The notes below the pieces were generated by a model. It did no database searches. It saw nothing but the letters and a program-made list of their open reading frames with translations, and was not told where the DNA came from. A DNA stretch of 64,000 nucleotides from Sneathiella chinensis. Lineage in GTDB: Bacteria; Pseudomonadota; Alphaproteobacteria; Sneathiellales; Sneathiellaceae. Where the stretch lies: NCBI RefSeq assembly GCF_012720115.1, contig NZ_VNWN01000006.1:62001-126000 (forward strand), given 5' to 3'. Below, one piece after another: positions 26,105 through 33,939 of this stretch (position 1 is the first letter of the stretch; every line of letters begins with the position of its first letter). The translations under genes were made by a program, and so were the position numbers.

Positions 26105-27310
26105 ATGACCTTTTTAAAAGGCAGTGGGCCGGTCTGGTGCCTTGCCCTTGGACAGACCCTCTTCTGGGCCGGGCTTTTTTACCTGTTTCCGGCGCTGATA
26201 ATCCGCTGGGAAAGCGGTTTGGGCTGGTCCAAGGCTGAAATCACCGGGGCGCTGATGATGGCGTTGGTGGCCTCGGCGCTGGTCTCGCCCTTGTCCGGGC
26301 GGCTGAATGACCGGGGATACGGGCCGCATATGCTGGCAGGCGGCGGTGTGGTTGGCGGGGTTCTGGTTGCCATGCTGGCGCTGGTCGAAACGCTGGTTCC
26401 CTTTTATCTGCTCTGGGCCGGGATTGGCCTGTGTATGGGGACCAGTCTGTATCAGCCCTGTTTCTCCTTCCTGATCCGCAACAAGGGGGAGGGGGCGAAA
26501 CGGGCGATCACTCTGGTCACGCTGGTGGCCGGGTTTGCCAGCACCGTGTCCTTTCCGCTCAACCATGCCATTTCCGAACTGGCGGGCTGGCGGGTCTCGG
26601 CGCTTGCCTTTGCGGCCATGATCCTGCTGATCGGGGTGCCCCTGATGTGGGCCGGGGCCCGCCGGATCGAGGCATCGGGCGCCCATTTAAGGGCACCCGA
26701 TCCGGCTGCATCGGGGCCGACGGGCCATGCCTACCGGTTTTTGTGGCATCCGGTTTTCTGGCTGCTGGCCATCGGCATGACCTTGCCCCTGATGGCAAAC
26801 GCCGCGCTTGGCACCCACATGCTTCCCCTGCTGGATGAAAAGGGGGTGGACCCGGACCTTGCCATTCTGGCGGTGTCCTTTATCGGTCCCATGCAGGTTC
26901 TTGGCCGCTTGGTTATCATGATGGCGGAACGGTATCTCAACAATATCCTGACGCTGGCCTTCTGTTTTCTGTCACTGGGGGCGGCGGCGCTCTGCCTGCT
27001 GGGAACGGCGTCTTACATGGCCCTGTTGCCGCTGTTCATTTTTCTTCAGGGAACCGGAAACGGGGTCATCAGCATTATCAAGCCGGTGGTCTCGCGAGAT
27101 TTGCTGGGGGCGCGGGATTTCGGCCTGAAATCCGGGGTACAGTTCGTTCCCATTCAGGTCGGCTCGGCCTTTGCGGCGGTGATCGGTTCCCTCATCTGGG
27201 AGGTGGGCGGCTATGACCTGATGATCCGCTACCTGATCGGTGCGGCGGGGATCGGGCTGGCGCTGTTTTTGTGCGCTGTGCATATCAGTCGGACCAACCC
27301 CTTGGAATAA
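26105..27310 (+). CDS. MFS transporter
   Basis: About 401 residues with roughly 12 predicted membrane segments, the first being PVWCLALGQTLFWAGLFYLFPALI. The loop between helices 2 and 3 (SPLSGRLNDRGYGPHML) is the MFS motif A region. ATG 26105 is the first ATG of the frame; the upstream TTG at 26096 is less likely. Cargo cannot be inferred. It follows the broken permease and precedes another MFS gene that is unrelated at the N-terminus. Confidence 0.88.
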   Translation: MTFLKGSGPVWCLALGQTLFWAGLFYLFPALIIRWESGLGWSKAEITGALMMALVASALVSPLSGRLNDRGYGPHMLAGGGVVGGVLVAMLALVETLVPFYLLWAGIGLCMGTSLYQPCFSFLIRNKGEGAKRAITLVTLVAGFASTVSFPLNHAISELAGWRVSALAFAAMILLIGVPLMWAGARRIEASGAHLRAPDPAASGPTGHAYRFLWHPVFWLLAIGMTLPLMANAALGTHMLPLLDEKGVDPDLAILAVSFIGPMQVLGRLVIMMAERYLNNILTLAFCFLSLGAAALCLLGTASYMALLPLFIFLQGTGNGVISIIKPVVSRDLLGARDFGLKSGVQFVPIQVGSAFAAVIGSLIWEVGGYDLMIRYLIGAAGIGLALFLCAVHISRTNPLE

Positions 27311-27406
27311 TGCGCAGGACGCAAAGGTAAATTGCACTCTTTTCCGGTGGTGCTCAGAAAATTTTCCGGTTAGAAAGCATTCTCTTAATAAGGAATGAGA
27401 AAAGAT

Positions 27407-28657
27407 ATGAGCAGCACACGGGGAAATAGCCTTGTCACACCGGTACTGGTTGCCGGGTGCCTGATCCTGATGACCGGGTTTTCCATTCGCGCCAGTTTCG
27501 GTGTGTTCCAGATTCCCATTGCCGAAGAATTTGGCTGGCTGCGCTCTGAATTCTCATTGGCGATTGCCATTCAGAACCTGGCCTGGGGAATTGGCCAGCC
27601 CCTGTTCGGGGCGTTGGCTGAACGGTTTGGGGAACGTCTGGCCCTTGTGCTGGGGGCGGTGGTCTATGCGCTTGGGTTGGTGCTGTCCAGTTTTGCCGTC
27701 ACGCCCGAGGCGCATCAATTCTATGAAATTCTGGTCGGCTTCGGGATTGCCGGAACCGGCTTCGGGGTTATTCTGGCCGTTGTTGGCCGGGCCGCGTCCG
27801 ATGAAAACCGGTCCATGACCCTTGGCATTGCAACGGCGGCAGGCTCTGCCGGGCAAATCATCGGCCCGCCTGTGGCCGCCTATTTCCTCGACTTCATGAA
27901 CTGGTCCTCCGTCTTCCTGATCTTTGCTGTCTCCATCATGGCGGTTCTGGTCGTGCTGCCCATGATGCGGGCGGAAGGGGGCGCTGTTGTCGCCTCTGCC
28001 CGCGAGGAAACCATGGGTGAGGTCTTGCGGAAGGCGTTCTATGATCCGTCCTACAGCATGATTTTCCTCGGCTTCTTTTCCTGTGGGTTCCAGCTTGCCT
28101 TTGTGACCGCCCATTTCCCCGCCTTCGTGACCGAGGCTTGCGCGGCGATCGAACCGGGCAGTCTGATGGCCAGTTTGGGGATCAATACAACATCGGCGCT
28201 TGGGGCCTTTTCCATTGCCGTGATCGGGGCGGCCAATATCATGGGGACGCTGGCGGCTGGTGCCCTTGGCAAGCATTATTCCAAGAAATACCTGCTGGCC
28301 GCAATCTATGTGGGGCGGACCCTTGCGGCGGGCGCCTTTATCATGATGCCCATGACGCCGACGACTGTTCTTGTGTTCTCCGTGGTGATGGGGTCCTTGT
28401 GGCTGGCGACGGTTCCGCTGACCTCCGGGTTGGTGGCGGAAATCTATGGCCTCAAATATATGGGAACCCTGTACGGCATTGTCTTCTTCTCCCACCAGCT
28501 TGGCTCCTTCCTTGGGGTTTGGCTGGGCGGCACCCTGTATGACCAGTTCGGCTCCTATGATCTGGTGTGGTGGGTTGGCGTGGGCGTCGGGGCGTTTTCC
28601 GCCGTGATCCATCTGCCGGTCAAGGAAGGCCCCATTCAGGCCCGTCAGTTCGCCTGA
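27407..28657 (+). CDS. MFS transporter (OFA/monocarboxylate-like)
   Basis: About 416 residues with 12 predicted membrane segments. The first helix region SFGVFQIPIAEEFGWLRSEFSLA and the second QNLAWGIGQPLFGALAERFGER resemble the OFA/MCT-like MFS group that moves organic anions. ATG 27407 (MSSTRG) and ATG 27395 (MRKDMSS) are both possible; AAGGA lies directly before the latter. It stands alone between the other MFS gene and bdhA, and may supply a substrate for 3-hydroxybutyrate metabolism, which is only a context guess. Confidence 0.87.
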   Translation: MSSTRGNSLVTPVLVAGCLILMTGFSIRASFGVFQIPIAEEFGWLRSEFSLAIAIQNLAWGIGQPLFGALAERFGERLALVLGAVVYALGLVLSSFAVTPEAHQFYEILVGFGIAGTGFGVILAVVGRAASDENRSMTLGIATAAGSAGQIIGPPVAAYFLDFMNWSSVFLIFAVSIMAVLVVLPMMRAEGGAVVASAREETMGEVLRKAFYDPSYSMIFLGFFSCGFQLAFVTAHFPAFVTEACAAIEPGSLMASLGINTTSALGAFSIAVIGAANIMGTLAAGALGKHYSKKYLLAAIYVGRTLAAGAFIMMPMTPTTVLVFSVVMGSLWLATVPLTSGLVAEIYGLKYMGTLYGIVFFSHQLGSFLGVWLGGTLYDQFGSYDLVWWVGVGVGAFSAVIHLPVKEGPIQARQFA

Positions 28658-28776
28658 CGGGTCCGGCGGTGCCCATATGGGGGCTTGACGGGACGCCGGG
28701 CTGGCTTCACTTTAGGCGGCGGTAACGGGCGTCGCCCTTCATCCTTTATCATATCCTTGCTATCGGGAGAGCAAAA

Positions 28777-29568
28777 ATGGTTGCAGAACTGTCTGGAAAA
28801 GTCGCCCTGGTGACCGGGTCCACAAGTGGGATCGGGTTGGCGATGGCCAAGAATTTTGCCCGTCTCGGGGCGCAGGTTGTGATCAATGGTCTCGGCGATG
28901 AGGCTGCCCTTGAGGCGGCGCGCAAGGATATTGCCAGCGTTTCGGCCAAGCCGGTCCATTATGAAGGGGCCAACATGCTGGACCCGGATGCCATTCAGGC
29001 CATGATCCGCACCACCGAAGAAAAGTTCGGGGCGCTGGACATTCTGGTCAATAACGCCGGTATTCAGCATACCGACCGGGTCGAGGATTTTCCGCGCGAT
29101 CGCTGGGATGCCATTATCGCCATCAACCTGTCCAGTGCCTTTCATGCTTCTGCCGCGGCGTTGCCGGGGATGAAAGAACGGGATTTCGGGCGCATCATCA
29201 ATGTGGCGTCCGTGCATGGGCTGGTCGGGTCCGTTGAAAAATCCGCCTATGTGGCGGCAAAGCACGGCATTATCGGCCTGACCAAGGTCACGGCGCTGGA
29301 AAATGCCACGGCCAATATCACCTGCAATGCCCTGTGTCCCGGTTGGGTACGGACCCCGCTGGTCGAGGCGCAGATCGATGCGCTGGCCGCCCGCGAAGGG
29401 CTGGACACGGCGGAAGCGGCGCGCAAGCTGCTATCCTCCAAGGAGCCCAGCCTGCGCTTCACCGCGCCGGAGGAACTGGCCGATGCGGCCGCGTTCCTGT
29501 GCAGCCCCGCCGCCAACAACATGACCGGTACCACCCTCACCATGGACGGGGGATGGAGCGCCCAATAA
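28777..29568 (+). CDS. bdhA: 3-hydroxybutyrate dehydrogenase (SDR family)
   Basis: A 263-residue short-chain dehydrogenase that oxidises (R)-3-hydroxybutyrate to acetoacetate with NAD+. The cofactor motif is TGSTSGIGLAMA, NNAG is present (LVNNAGIQHTD), and the catalytic set is Ser in NVASVHG with YVAAKHG (Tyr-x3-Lys). LGDEAALEAARK and CNALCPGWVRTPLVEAQI are characteristic of the BDH subgroup, and the length matches. GGGAGAG precedes ATG 28777. It fits polyhydroxybutyrate or ketone-body use. Confidence 0.92.
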   Translation: MVAELSGKVALVTGSTSGIGLAMAKNFARLGAQVVINGLGDEAALEAARKDIASVSAKPVHYEGANMLDPDAIQAMIRTTEEKFGALDILVNNAGIQHTDRVEDFPRDRWDAIIAINLSSAFHASAAALPGMKERDFGRIINVASVHGLVGSVEKSAYVAAKHGIIGLTKVTALENATANITCNALCPGWVRTPLVEAQIDALAAREGLDTAEAARKLLSSKEPSLRFTAPEELADAAAFLCSPAANNMTGTTLTMDGGWSAQ

Positions 29569-29610
29569 GGCGCACGGGCTTGCGGGAATTGTGATTTGAC
29601 AGTTTTTTCC

Positions 29611-29636
29611 GGTTTTGAAACAATCGCTTTAAAACC
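29611..29636. promoter_or_regulatory. 26-bp palindromic operator upstream of the TetR gene
   Basis: GGTTTTGAAAC at the left and CTTTAAAACC at the right form an imperfect inverted repeat. TTGACA (29596-29601) lies just before it, so a bound repressor would cover the -10 region. A second copy with 21 of 26 identical bases is at 30326-30351 upstream of the GST gene. Confidence 0.78.
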
Positions 29637-29665
29637 ATGGGAAACTGTTAGGGGCAGGGCGGACC

Positions 29666-30241
29666 GTGCGGCCACTTGAATTCGACGAGGATTATGTTCT
29701 GACGCAAGCCATGCGCTGTTTCTGGCGGCAGGGCTATGCGGCGACCAGTATGCGCGATCTGGAACGGGCCACGGAACTGGCAACCGGCAGTTTGTATAAC
29801 AGTTTCGGCAACAAGGAACAGCTTTTCGAGCGTTGCTTCGATTTCTATCTGGAACGGGTTTCCCTTCGGCGGGTGCGGGATTTTCTGGAAGCGGAGCAGG
29901 CCCGCGCCGGGATCATGAACTATTTTCGCGATGCCCTGAAACGCCCGGCGGAAACCCGGTCCATGGGCTGCCTGCTGGTCAATACAGCCTGTGACCTTGA
30001 CAATCACTCGGGGCGGATCGCGGAAAAAGCGCGCCAGACCCAAACCCTGATCGAAGGCGCCCTGAAGGATGCCATCCTCCGGGCGCAGCAGCAGGGAGAT
30101 GTGCCCGCGGACAAGAACCCGGCTCAATTGGCTGGCGACCTTGCCCTGATCCTTTCCGGGATTATCCTTAAACTGAAAACGGACCCGAATACGGACTGGC
30201 ACGAAAACAGTCTCGATCTGGTTGCGCGTCTTCTGGACTGA
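29666..30241 (+). CDS. TetR/AcrR family transcriptional regulator
   Basis: A 191-residue TetR regulator. The N-terminal HTH is MRCFWRQGYAATSMRDLERATELATGSLYNSFGNK (shown here as its limits, residues about 15-50), followed by a helical ligand domain with SMGCLLVNTACDL, common in the AefR/YxaF-like group. It starts with GTG at 29666. The same palindrome lies upstream of this gene and of the downstream GST gene, so it likely represses itself and the GST, perhaps in response to an electrophile. Confidence 0.9.
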   Translation: MRPLEFDEDYVLTQAMRCFWRQGYAATSMRDLERATELATGSLYNSFGNKEQLFERCFDFYLERVSLRRVRDFLEAEQARAGIMNYFRDALKRPAETRSMGCLLVNTACDLDNHSGRIAEKARQTQTLIEGALKDAILRAQQQGDVPADKNPAQLAGDLALILSGIILKLKTDPNTDWHENSLDLVARLLD

Positions 30242-30250
30242 GACGGCCAG

Positions 30251-30322
30251 AAAAAGTCAAAAAAGTTGAAAACTGTCAAAAGTCGGTAAAAAGCCGAAAA
30301 AAGAGGGTAAAAGACGAAAAAA
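30251..30322 (+). other. Phased A-tracts (predicted curved DNA) upstream of the GST gene
   Basis: Eight A-tracts of 4-6 bases begin at 30251, 30259, 30269, 30278, 30288, 30297, 30309 and 30317, with mean spacing about 9.5 bases over 72 bases, close to the helical repeat. Such arrays bend DNA. The array ends 4 bases before the second TetR-type operator. Confidence 0.6.
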
Positions 30323-30325
30323 CAG

Positions 30326-30351
30326 GGTTTTGGAACGATCATTTTAAAACT
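30326..30351. promoter_or_regulatory. 26-bp palindromic operator upstream of the GST gene
   Basis: This site matches the one upstream of the TetR gene at 21 of 26 positions and has the same arms (GGTTTTG at the left, TTTAAAAC at the right). It is 26 bases before the GST start and directly follows the phased A-tracts. Confidence 0.78.
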
Positions 30352-30377
30352 GGGGGCAGACAGGAAAGGGTGTTTAC

Positions 30378-31007
30378 ATGATCAGGGTACATCATTTGCA
30401 GGATTCCCGTTCGCAGCGGATTCTCTGGCTTCTGGAAGAACTGGGACTGACTTACGAGGTGGTCCGCTATGAACGGGATGCCACAACCCGTCTGGCCCCG
30501 GAGGCCTTGAAGAAAATTCATCCCCTCGGCAAGTCCCCGGTTCTTGAGGATGGGGCGGTGGTCATCCATGAATCCGGGGCCATCGTGGATTACCTGATCC
30601 GAACCTATGGTAACGGGCGACTGGCGCCCGCGGTGGCGACGCCCGACTATAACCGGTATGTGGAATGGATCCATTATGCCGAGGGGTCGGCCATGACGCC
30701 GATGCTGTTGCGCCTGTACGCCAGCCGCCTTGGCGAGGCGGCGGAACCGTTGATGCCCCGGATCAATTCGGAAACAGCGAACCATTTCGGCTATATGGCG
30801 GCGGCGCTGGGGGATCGGGATTATTTCGTCGGCGAAGATCTGACCGGGGCGGATATCATGCTGTCTTTCCCGCTGGAAGCCGCGAACGCCAATCGGGCGC
30901 TGGACAGGTTCCCCAATCTGGCTGGCTTCGTTGCGCGCATCCAGACCCGCCCGGCCTATGTCCGGGCCCTGGAAAAGGGCGGTGATTACGCCTTCGGTCC
31001 GCGATAG
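30378..31007 (+). CDS. Glutathione S-transferase family protein
   Basis: A 209-residue GST. The N-terminal thioredoxin-like domain starts MIRVHHLQDSRSQRILWLLEELG and contains KSPVLEDGAVVIHESGAIVDYL, with the conserved Pro and the Glu-Ser pair of the glutathione site. The C-terminal helical domain has the folding motif FVGEDLTGADIMLSFPLE. It is controlled by the shared operator with the TetR gene. Its 3' end overlaps the convergent BenE-type gene by 22 bases. Confidence 0.9.
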   Translation: MIRVHHLQDSRSQRILWLLEELGLTYEVVRYERDATTRLAPEALKKIHPLGKSPVLEDGAVVIHESGAIVDYLIRTYGNGRLAPAVATPDYNRYVEWIHYAEGSAMTPMLLRLYASRLGEAAEPLMPRINSETANHFGYMAAALGDRDYFVGEDLTGADIMLSFPLEAANANRALDRFPNLAGFVARIQTRPAYVRALEKGGDYAFGPR

Positions 31008-32185
31008 AACAGGGCACGAATATCGCCAAGGGGGCGAAAGCGGAGCAGATGGTGCGCGGTAAGGCCGATCACCAGCCCCCAGAACGGCGCGCCGATGCTG
31101 AGCAGGCTCATGCCCGACGCGGTCACGAGAAAGGTGAGGAAGGCAGCCTCGCGGCTGTCTTCGTCGGTAACCGCTGCGGCCAGACTGTTGCCGATGGTGC
31201 CGAGCAGGGCCAGTCCGGCAATGCCCATGATCAGGTCCGCAGGGAACATGCCCAGCACCCCGGCGACCAGTGCCCCGAACAGGCCCAGCAGCATGTAAAA
31301 CAGACCAGCCCAAACCGCCGCCGGATAGCGTTTGTCCCGGTCCGAATGAACGGTATCCCCCATGCAAAGCGCCGCCGTGATCGCCGCCAGATTGAAGGCA
31401 TAGCCGCCAAACGGGGCCAGCGGCAGACCGATCGCCCCCGCCCACGCAATGAGGGGCGAGGCCGGGGTCTGGTAGCCGTGGGCGCGCAGGACTGCAACAC
31501 CCGGAATGTTTTGCGATGCCATGGTGACAATAAAAAGCGGCAGCCCCACCCCGATAAGGGTCGATAGGGAAAAGCTGGGCAGGGTGAAAACGGGCAGGGT
31601 GAGGGCAAAGTCAAGGGACAGGGCCCCCATGCGCCCCTCGGCTGTGGCCATCAGGACACCGGCCAGAAACGTGGCCGGAATGGCATAGCGGGGAGAAAAC
31701 CGCCGTCCCGCCAGATACACGACCAGCATCAGCGCGATCAGGGCAAAGCGGCTTTCCATGGCCACAAAAATATCCAGACCAAAGCGCACCAGAACCCCGG
31801 CCAGCATGGCCGAGGCCAGCGGCATGGGAATGATCTTCATGATCTTTTCAAACCAACCGGTCACCCCGAAAAGGGTCAGAAGCAGGGAACTGAACAAAAA
31901 GGCGCCAACGGCGTCCCCCATGGGAATACCGGGCAGGCTGGTCACCAACAGGGCGGCGCCGGGCGTAGACCAGGCGATGATGATGGGCACCCGATAGAAC
32001 AGGGAAAGCCCGATGCCACTGATCCCCATGCCAAGACCAAGCGCCCACATCCATGAGGCAATGATATCCGGGGTGGCCCCGCCCGCCGCCGCCGCCTGAA
32101 ACACGATGGCCGCTGCACTGGTATAGCCAACCAGAACCGCAACAAATCCCGAGATCACATAGGTGGGGGCAAAAAATTTCAGCAT
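30986..32185 (-). CDS. benE: BenE family benzoate/H+ symporter
   Basis: About 399 residues with 11-12 predicted membrane segments. The N-terminus GFVAVLVGYTSAAAIVFQAA, PIIIAWSTPGAALL near residue 95, and NIPGVAVLRAHGYQTPASPLI with PFGGYAFNLAAITAALCMG in the middle are BenE signatures. ATG 32185 is used because further upstream in-frame codons cross the operator region. No benzoate catabolic genes are in the window, so the true aromatic or other carboxylate substrate is open. The divergent cupin-XRE gene and two palindromes suggest substrate-controlled repression. Confidence 0.9.
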   Translation of the reverse strand: MLKFFAPTYVISGFVAVLVGYTSAAAIVFQAAAAGGATPDIIASWMWALGLGMGISGIGLSLFYRVPIIIAWSTPGAALLVTSLPGIPMGDAVGAFLFSSLLLTLFGVTGWFEKIMKIIPMPLASAMLAGVLVRFGLDIFVAMESRFALIALMLVVYLAGRRFSPRYAIPATFLAGVLMATAEGRMGALSLDFALTLPVFTLPSFSLSTLIGVGLPLFIVTMASQNIPGVAVLRAHGYQTPASPLIAWAGAIGLPLAPFGGYAFNLAAITAALCMGDTVHSDRDKRYPAAVWAGLFYMLLGLFGALVAGVLGMFPADLIMGIAGLALLGTIGNSLAAAVTDEDSREAAFLTFLVTASGMSLLSIGAPFWGLVIGLTAHHLLRFRPLGDIRALFYRGPKA

Positions 32186-32214
32186 TGCGGGCCTCGTCCA
32201 GCAGCTTGATCGGA

Positions 32215-32268
32215 TGTGCGTTATAGCGCACAATGGCAATACCATAAGATCGTGCGTTATAGCGCACA
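32215..32268. promoter_or_regulatory. Two identical palindromic operators between benE and the XRE-cupin gene
   Basis: GTGCGTTATAGCGCAC occurs twice in the same orientation, at 32216-32231 and 32252-32267, 36 bases apart. Each has GTGCG/CGCAC arms around a TTATAG core that also looks like a -10 hexamer. This is a clear operator pair for the adjacent XRE regulator, and binding would block transcription in one or both directions. Confidence 0.85.
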
Positions 32269-32296
32269 AGTCTTTTTTATGTGAGGTTGAGGCGGT

Positions 32297-32872
32297 ATGC
32301 AGGAACAGGCGGCCCATCTATCGAAAACCCTGAAGGCTCGGCGAAAGGTGCTGGGCTGGAGTTTGGACCGGGCGGCGGAGCAGACCGGCGTGAGCAAGGC
32401 CATGCTGGGCCAGATCGAGCGCGGCGAAAGCAGCCCCACGGTCGCCACGTTATGGAAAATCGCCACGGGGCTGGAAATGTCGTTGTCGTCCCTGATTGAG
32501 GCGGTGCCGGACAACACCGAGTATCGGGAGACCTTGCGCCGGGATGCCGACCGGATGCGGCGCGATGCAGCGGGCGAGGGATTGGCCGTGGCGCCGCTGT
32601 TCCCCTATGAGGAGCGGTTCGGGTTCGAGTATCTTGAACTGACGCTGCGGCCCGGATACGAGCGCATTTCCGAGCCCCACGAGCCGGGCGTTGTCGAGTT
32701 TGTCACCGTTCTGGAGGGGCAGCCGGAAATCCTGTCGGAAGGTGTGTGGCACCCCCTCGCACAAGGGCAATCCCTGCGGTTCGCAGGCGATCGGGAGCAT
32801 GGATACCGTAACCGGGCGGACGAGAAGGCCGTATTTTTGTGTGTGATCCACTACCCGGCAGGACGCCGATAG
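32297..32872 (+). CDS. XRE family regulator with cupin sensor domain
   Basis: A 191-residue two-domain regulator. Residues 8-70 form an XRE helix-turn-helix (TLKARRKVLGWSLDRAAEQT, KAMLGQIERGESSPTVATLWKIA). Residues about 110-185 form a small cupin barrel (PHEPGVVEFVTVLEGQPEIL, REHGYRNRADEKAVFLCVIHYP). This class (like PuuR/SutR-type proteins) senses small metabolites through the cupin. It is divergent from benE with the duplicated palindromes between them. Confidence 0.92.
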   Translation: MQEQAAHLSKTLKARRKVLGWSLDRAAEQTGVSKAMLGQIERGESSPTVATLWKIATGLEMSLSSLIEAVPDNTEYRETLRRDADRMRRDAAGEGLAVAPLFPYEERFGFEYLELTLRPGYERISEPHEPGVVEFVTVLEGQPEILSEGVWHPLAQGQSLRFAGDREHGYRNRADEKAVFLCVIHYPAGRR

Positions 32873-32899
32873 GAACGGACTGCGGCCGGGAGGGGGAGA

Positions 32900-33832
32900 T
32901 TATCCAGCCTCAAACAGGGTGGCTTCCCATGTGCCTTTCCTGACCTCGTTGGCAATAAGGGTCCGCAGCAACCCGACCATGGTTTCCTGAAGACGGGTGG
33001 AGGGACGCTCCCGCAGGTGGCCCATATAAAGAGTGCGGCTGAGGGACGGCTTGATGACCGGACGGGCGTGAAGAATGCCATCCCGTAGTTGCTGGCCCAC
33101 AAACACCTTGGGGGCGATGGTGCAGCCAAGCCCCGCCGTCAGGCCGGTAATGATCCCGGCCACGGAATTGAGGTGAAGGGGGGCCTTGGCCTCCAGCTTG
33201 GTGAGCAGGGCCGGACGGTCCACAAGCGCCCGCGAATACACCCCCTGACGCAGAAGAAGAACCGGCAGGGTGGTAAGCTGGTCGAACGTCAGGGGCTCAT
33301 CCGTATCACCCACAATGTCGCGCTTGCCAACACAGAGAACTTGTTCCTCAAGGATCGGGACCATGCTGATGCGGTCATCCTTTTGCGGGTTATAGAAAAA
33401 GGCCAGATCCACATCCGATGCCAGAAGGTTCGAGAAGTTGGTGCCGGACAGGCTTTCCACAATGGACAGGCGAACCTTGGGGAAATCCTCCATCACGGTT
33501 TTCATGAGGGGGAGGGCAATGGTCTGCATCACGGAATAGGGCAGGCCAATGGCGAAATCGCCGCTGACCTCGTCAGACAGTTGCTTCATGTCCTGTTCCG
33601 CAGCGCCGATGGCCCGCAGGATCAGCTTGGCATGTTCATACAGCTTGATCCCCGCCGCCGTCGGTTCCATCCCCCGCGGTTTGCGAATGAAAAGCTGGAC
33701 CCCCAGTTCGGTTTCAAGATTGGACAGGTGGTGACTGATGGCGGACTGGGCGACGTTACATTCGCTGGCGGCCCGGGACAGGTTCCGGTGCTCGAATATG
33801 GCGGCGTAATATCTAAGCTGGCGTGTGTCCAT
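32900..33832 (-). CDS. LysR family transcriptional regulator
   Basis: A 310-residue LysR protein: MDTRQLRYYAAIFEHRNLSRAA, recognition region NVAQSAISHHLSNLETELGVQLF, then an effector domain starting GDFAIGLPYSVMQTIALPL. It resembles the NAC/CysB-like group by eye only. It is divergent from the CoA-transferase, lyase and TRAP operon and is the natural candidate to control it. Confidence 0.92.
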   Translation of the reverse strand: MDTRQLRYYAAIFEHRNLSRAASECNVAQSAISHHLSNLETELGVQLFIRKPRGMEPTAAGIKLYEHAKLILRAIGAAEQDMKQLSDEVSGDFAIGLPYSVMQTIALPLMKTVMEDFPKVRLSIVESLSGTNFSNLLASDVDLAFFYNPQKDDRISMVPILEEQVLCVGKRDIVGDTDEPLTFDQLTTLPVLLLRQGVYSRALVDRPALLTKLEAKAPLHLNSVAGIITGLTAGLGCTIAPKVFVGQQLRDGILHARPVIKPSLSRTLYMGHLRERPSTRLQETMVGLLRTLIANEVRKGTWEATLFEAG

Positions 33833-33939
33833 GACTACCCATCTAAAAACCAGAACGAATTGATCAATTAATTATATTTTTAAGAAGATTAGTTTGGCAA
33901 TAGCGTAATCGCTTCACAAATTACAAAAATCCTTTTCGG
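33833..33939. promoter_or_regulatory. Divergent promoter region with two palindromes
   Basis: The gap contains the perfect 12-bp palindrome AATTGATCAATT (33858-33869) and AGCG-TAAT-CGCT (33902-33913) in an AT-rich stretch. They are candidate sites for the adjacent LysR regulator; neither has the perfect T-N11-A form. Confidence 0.45.
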
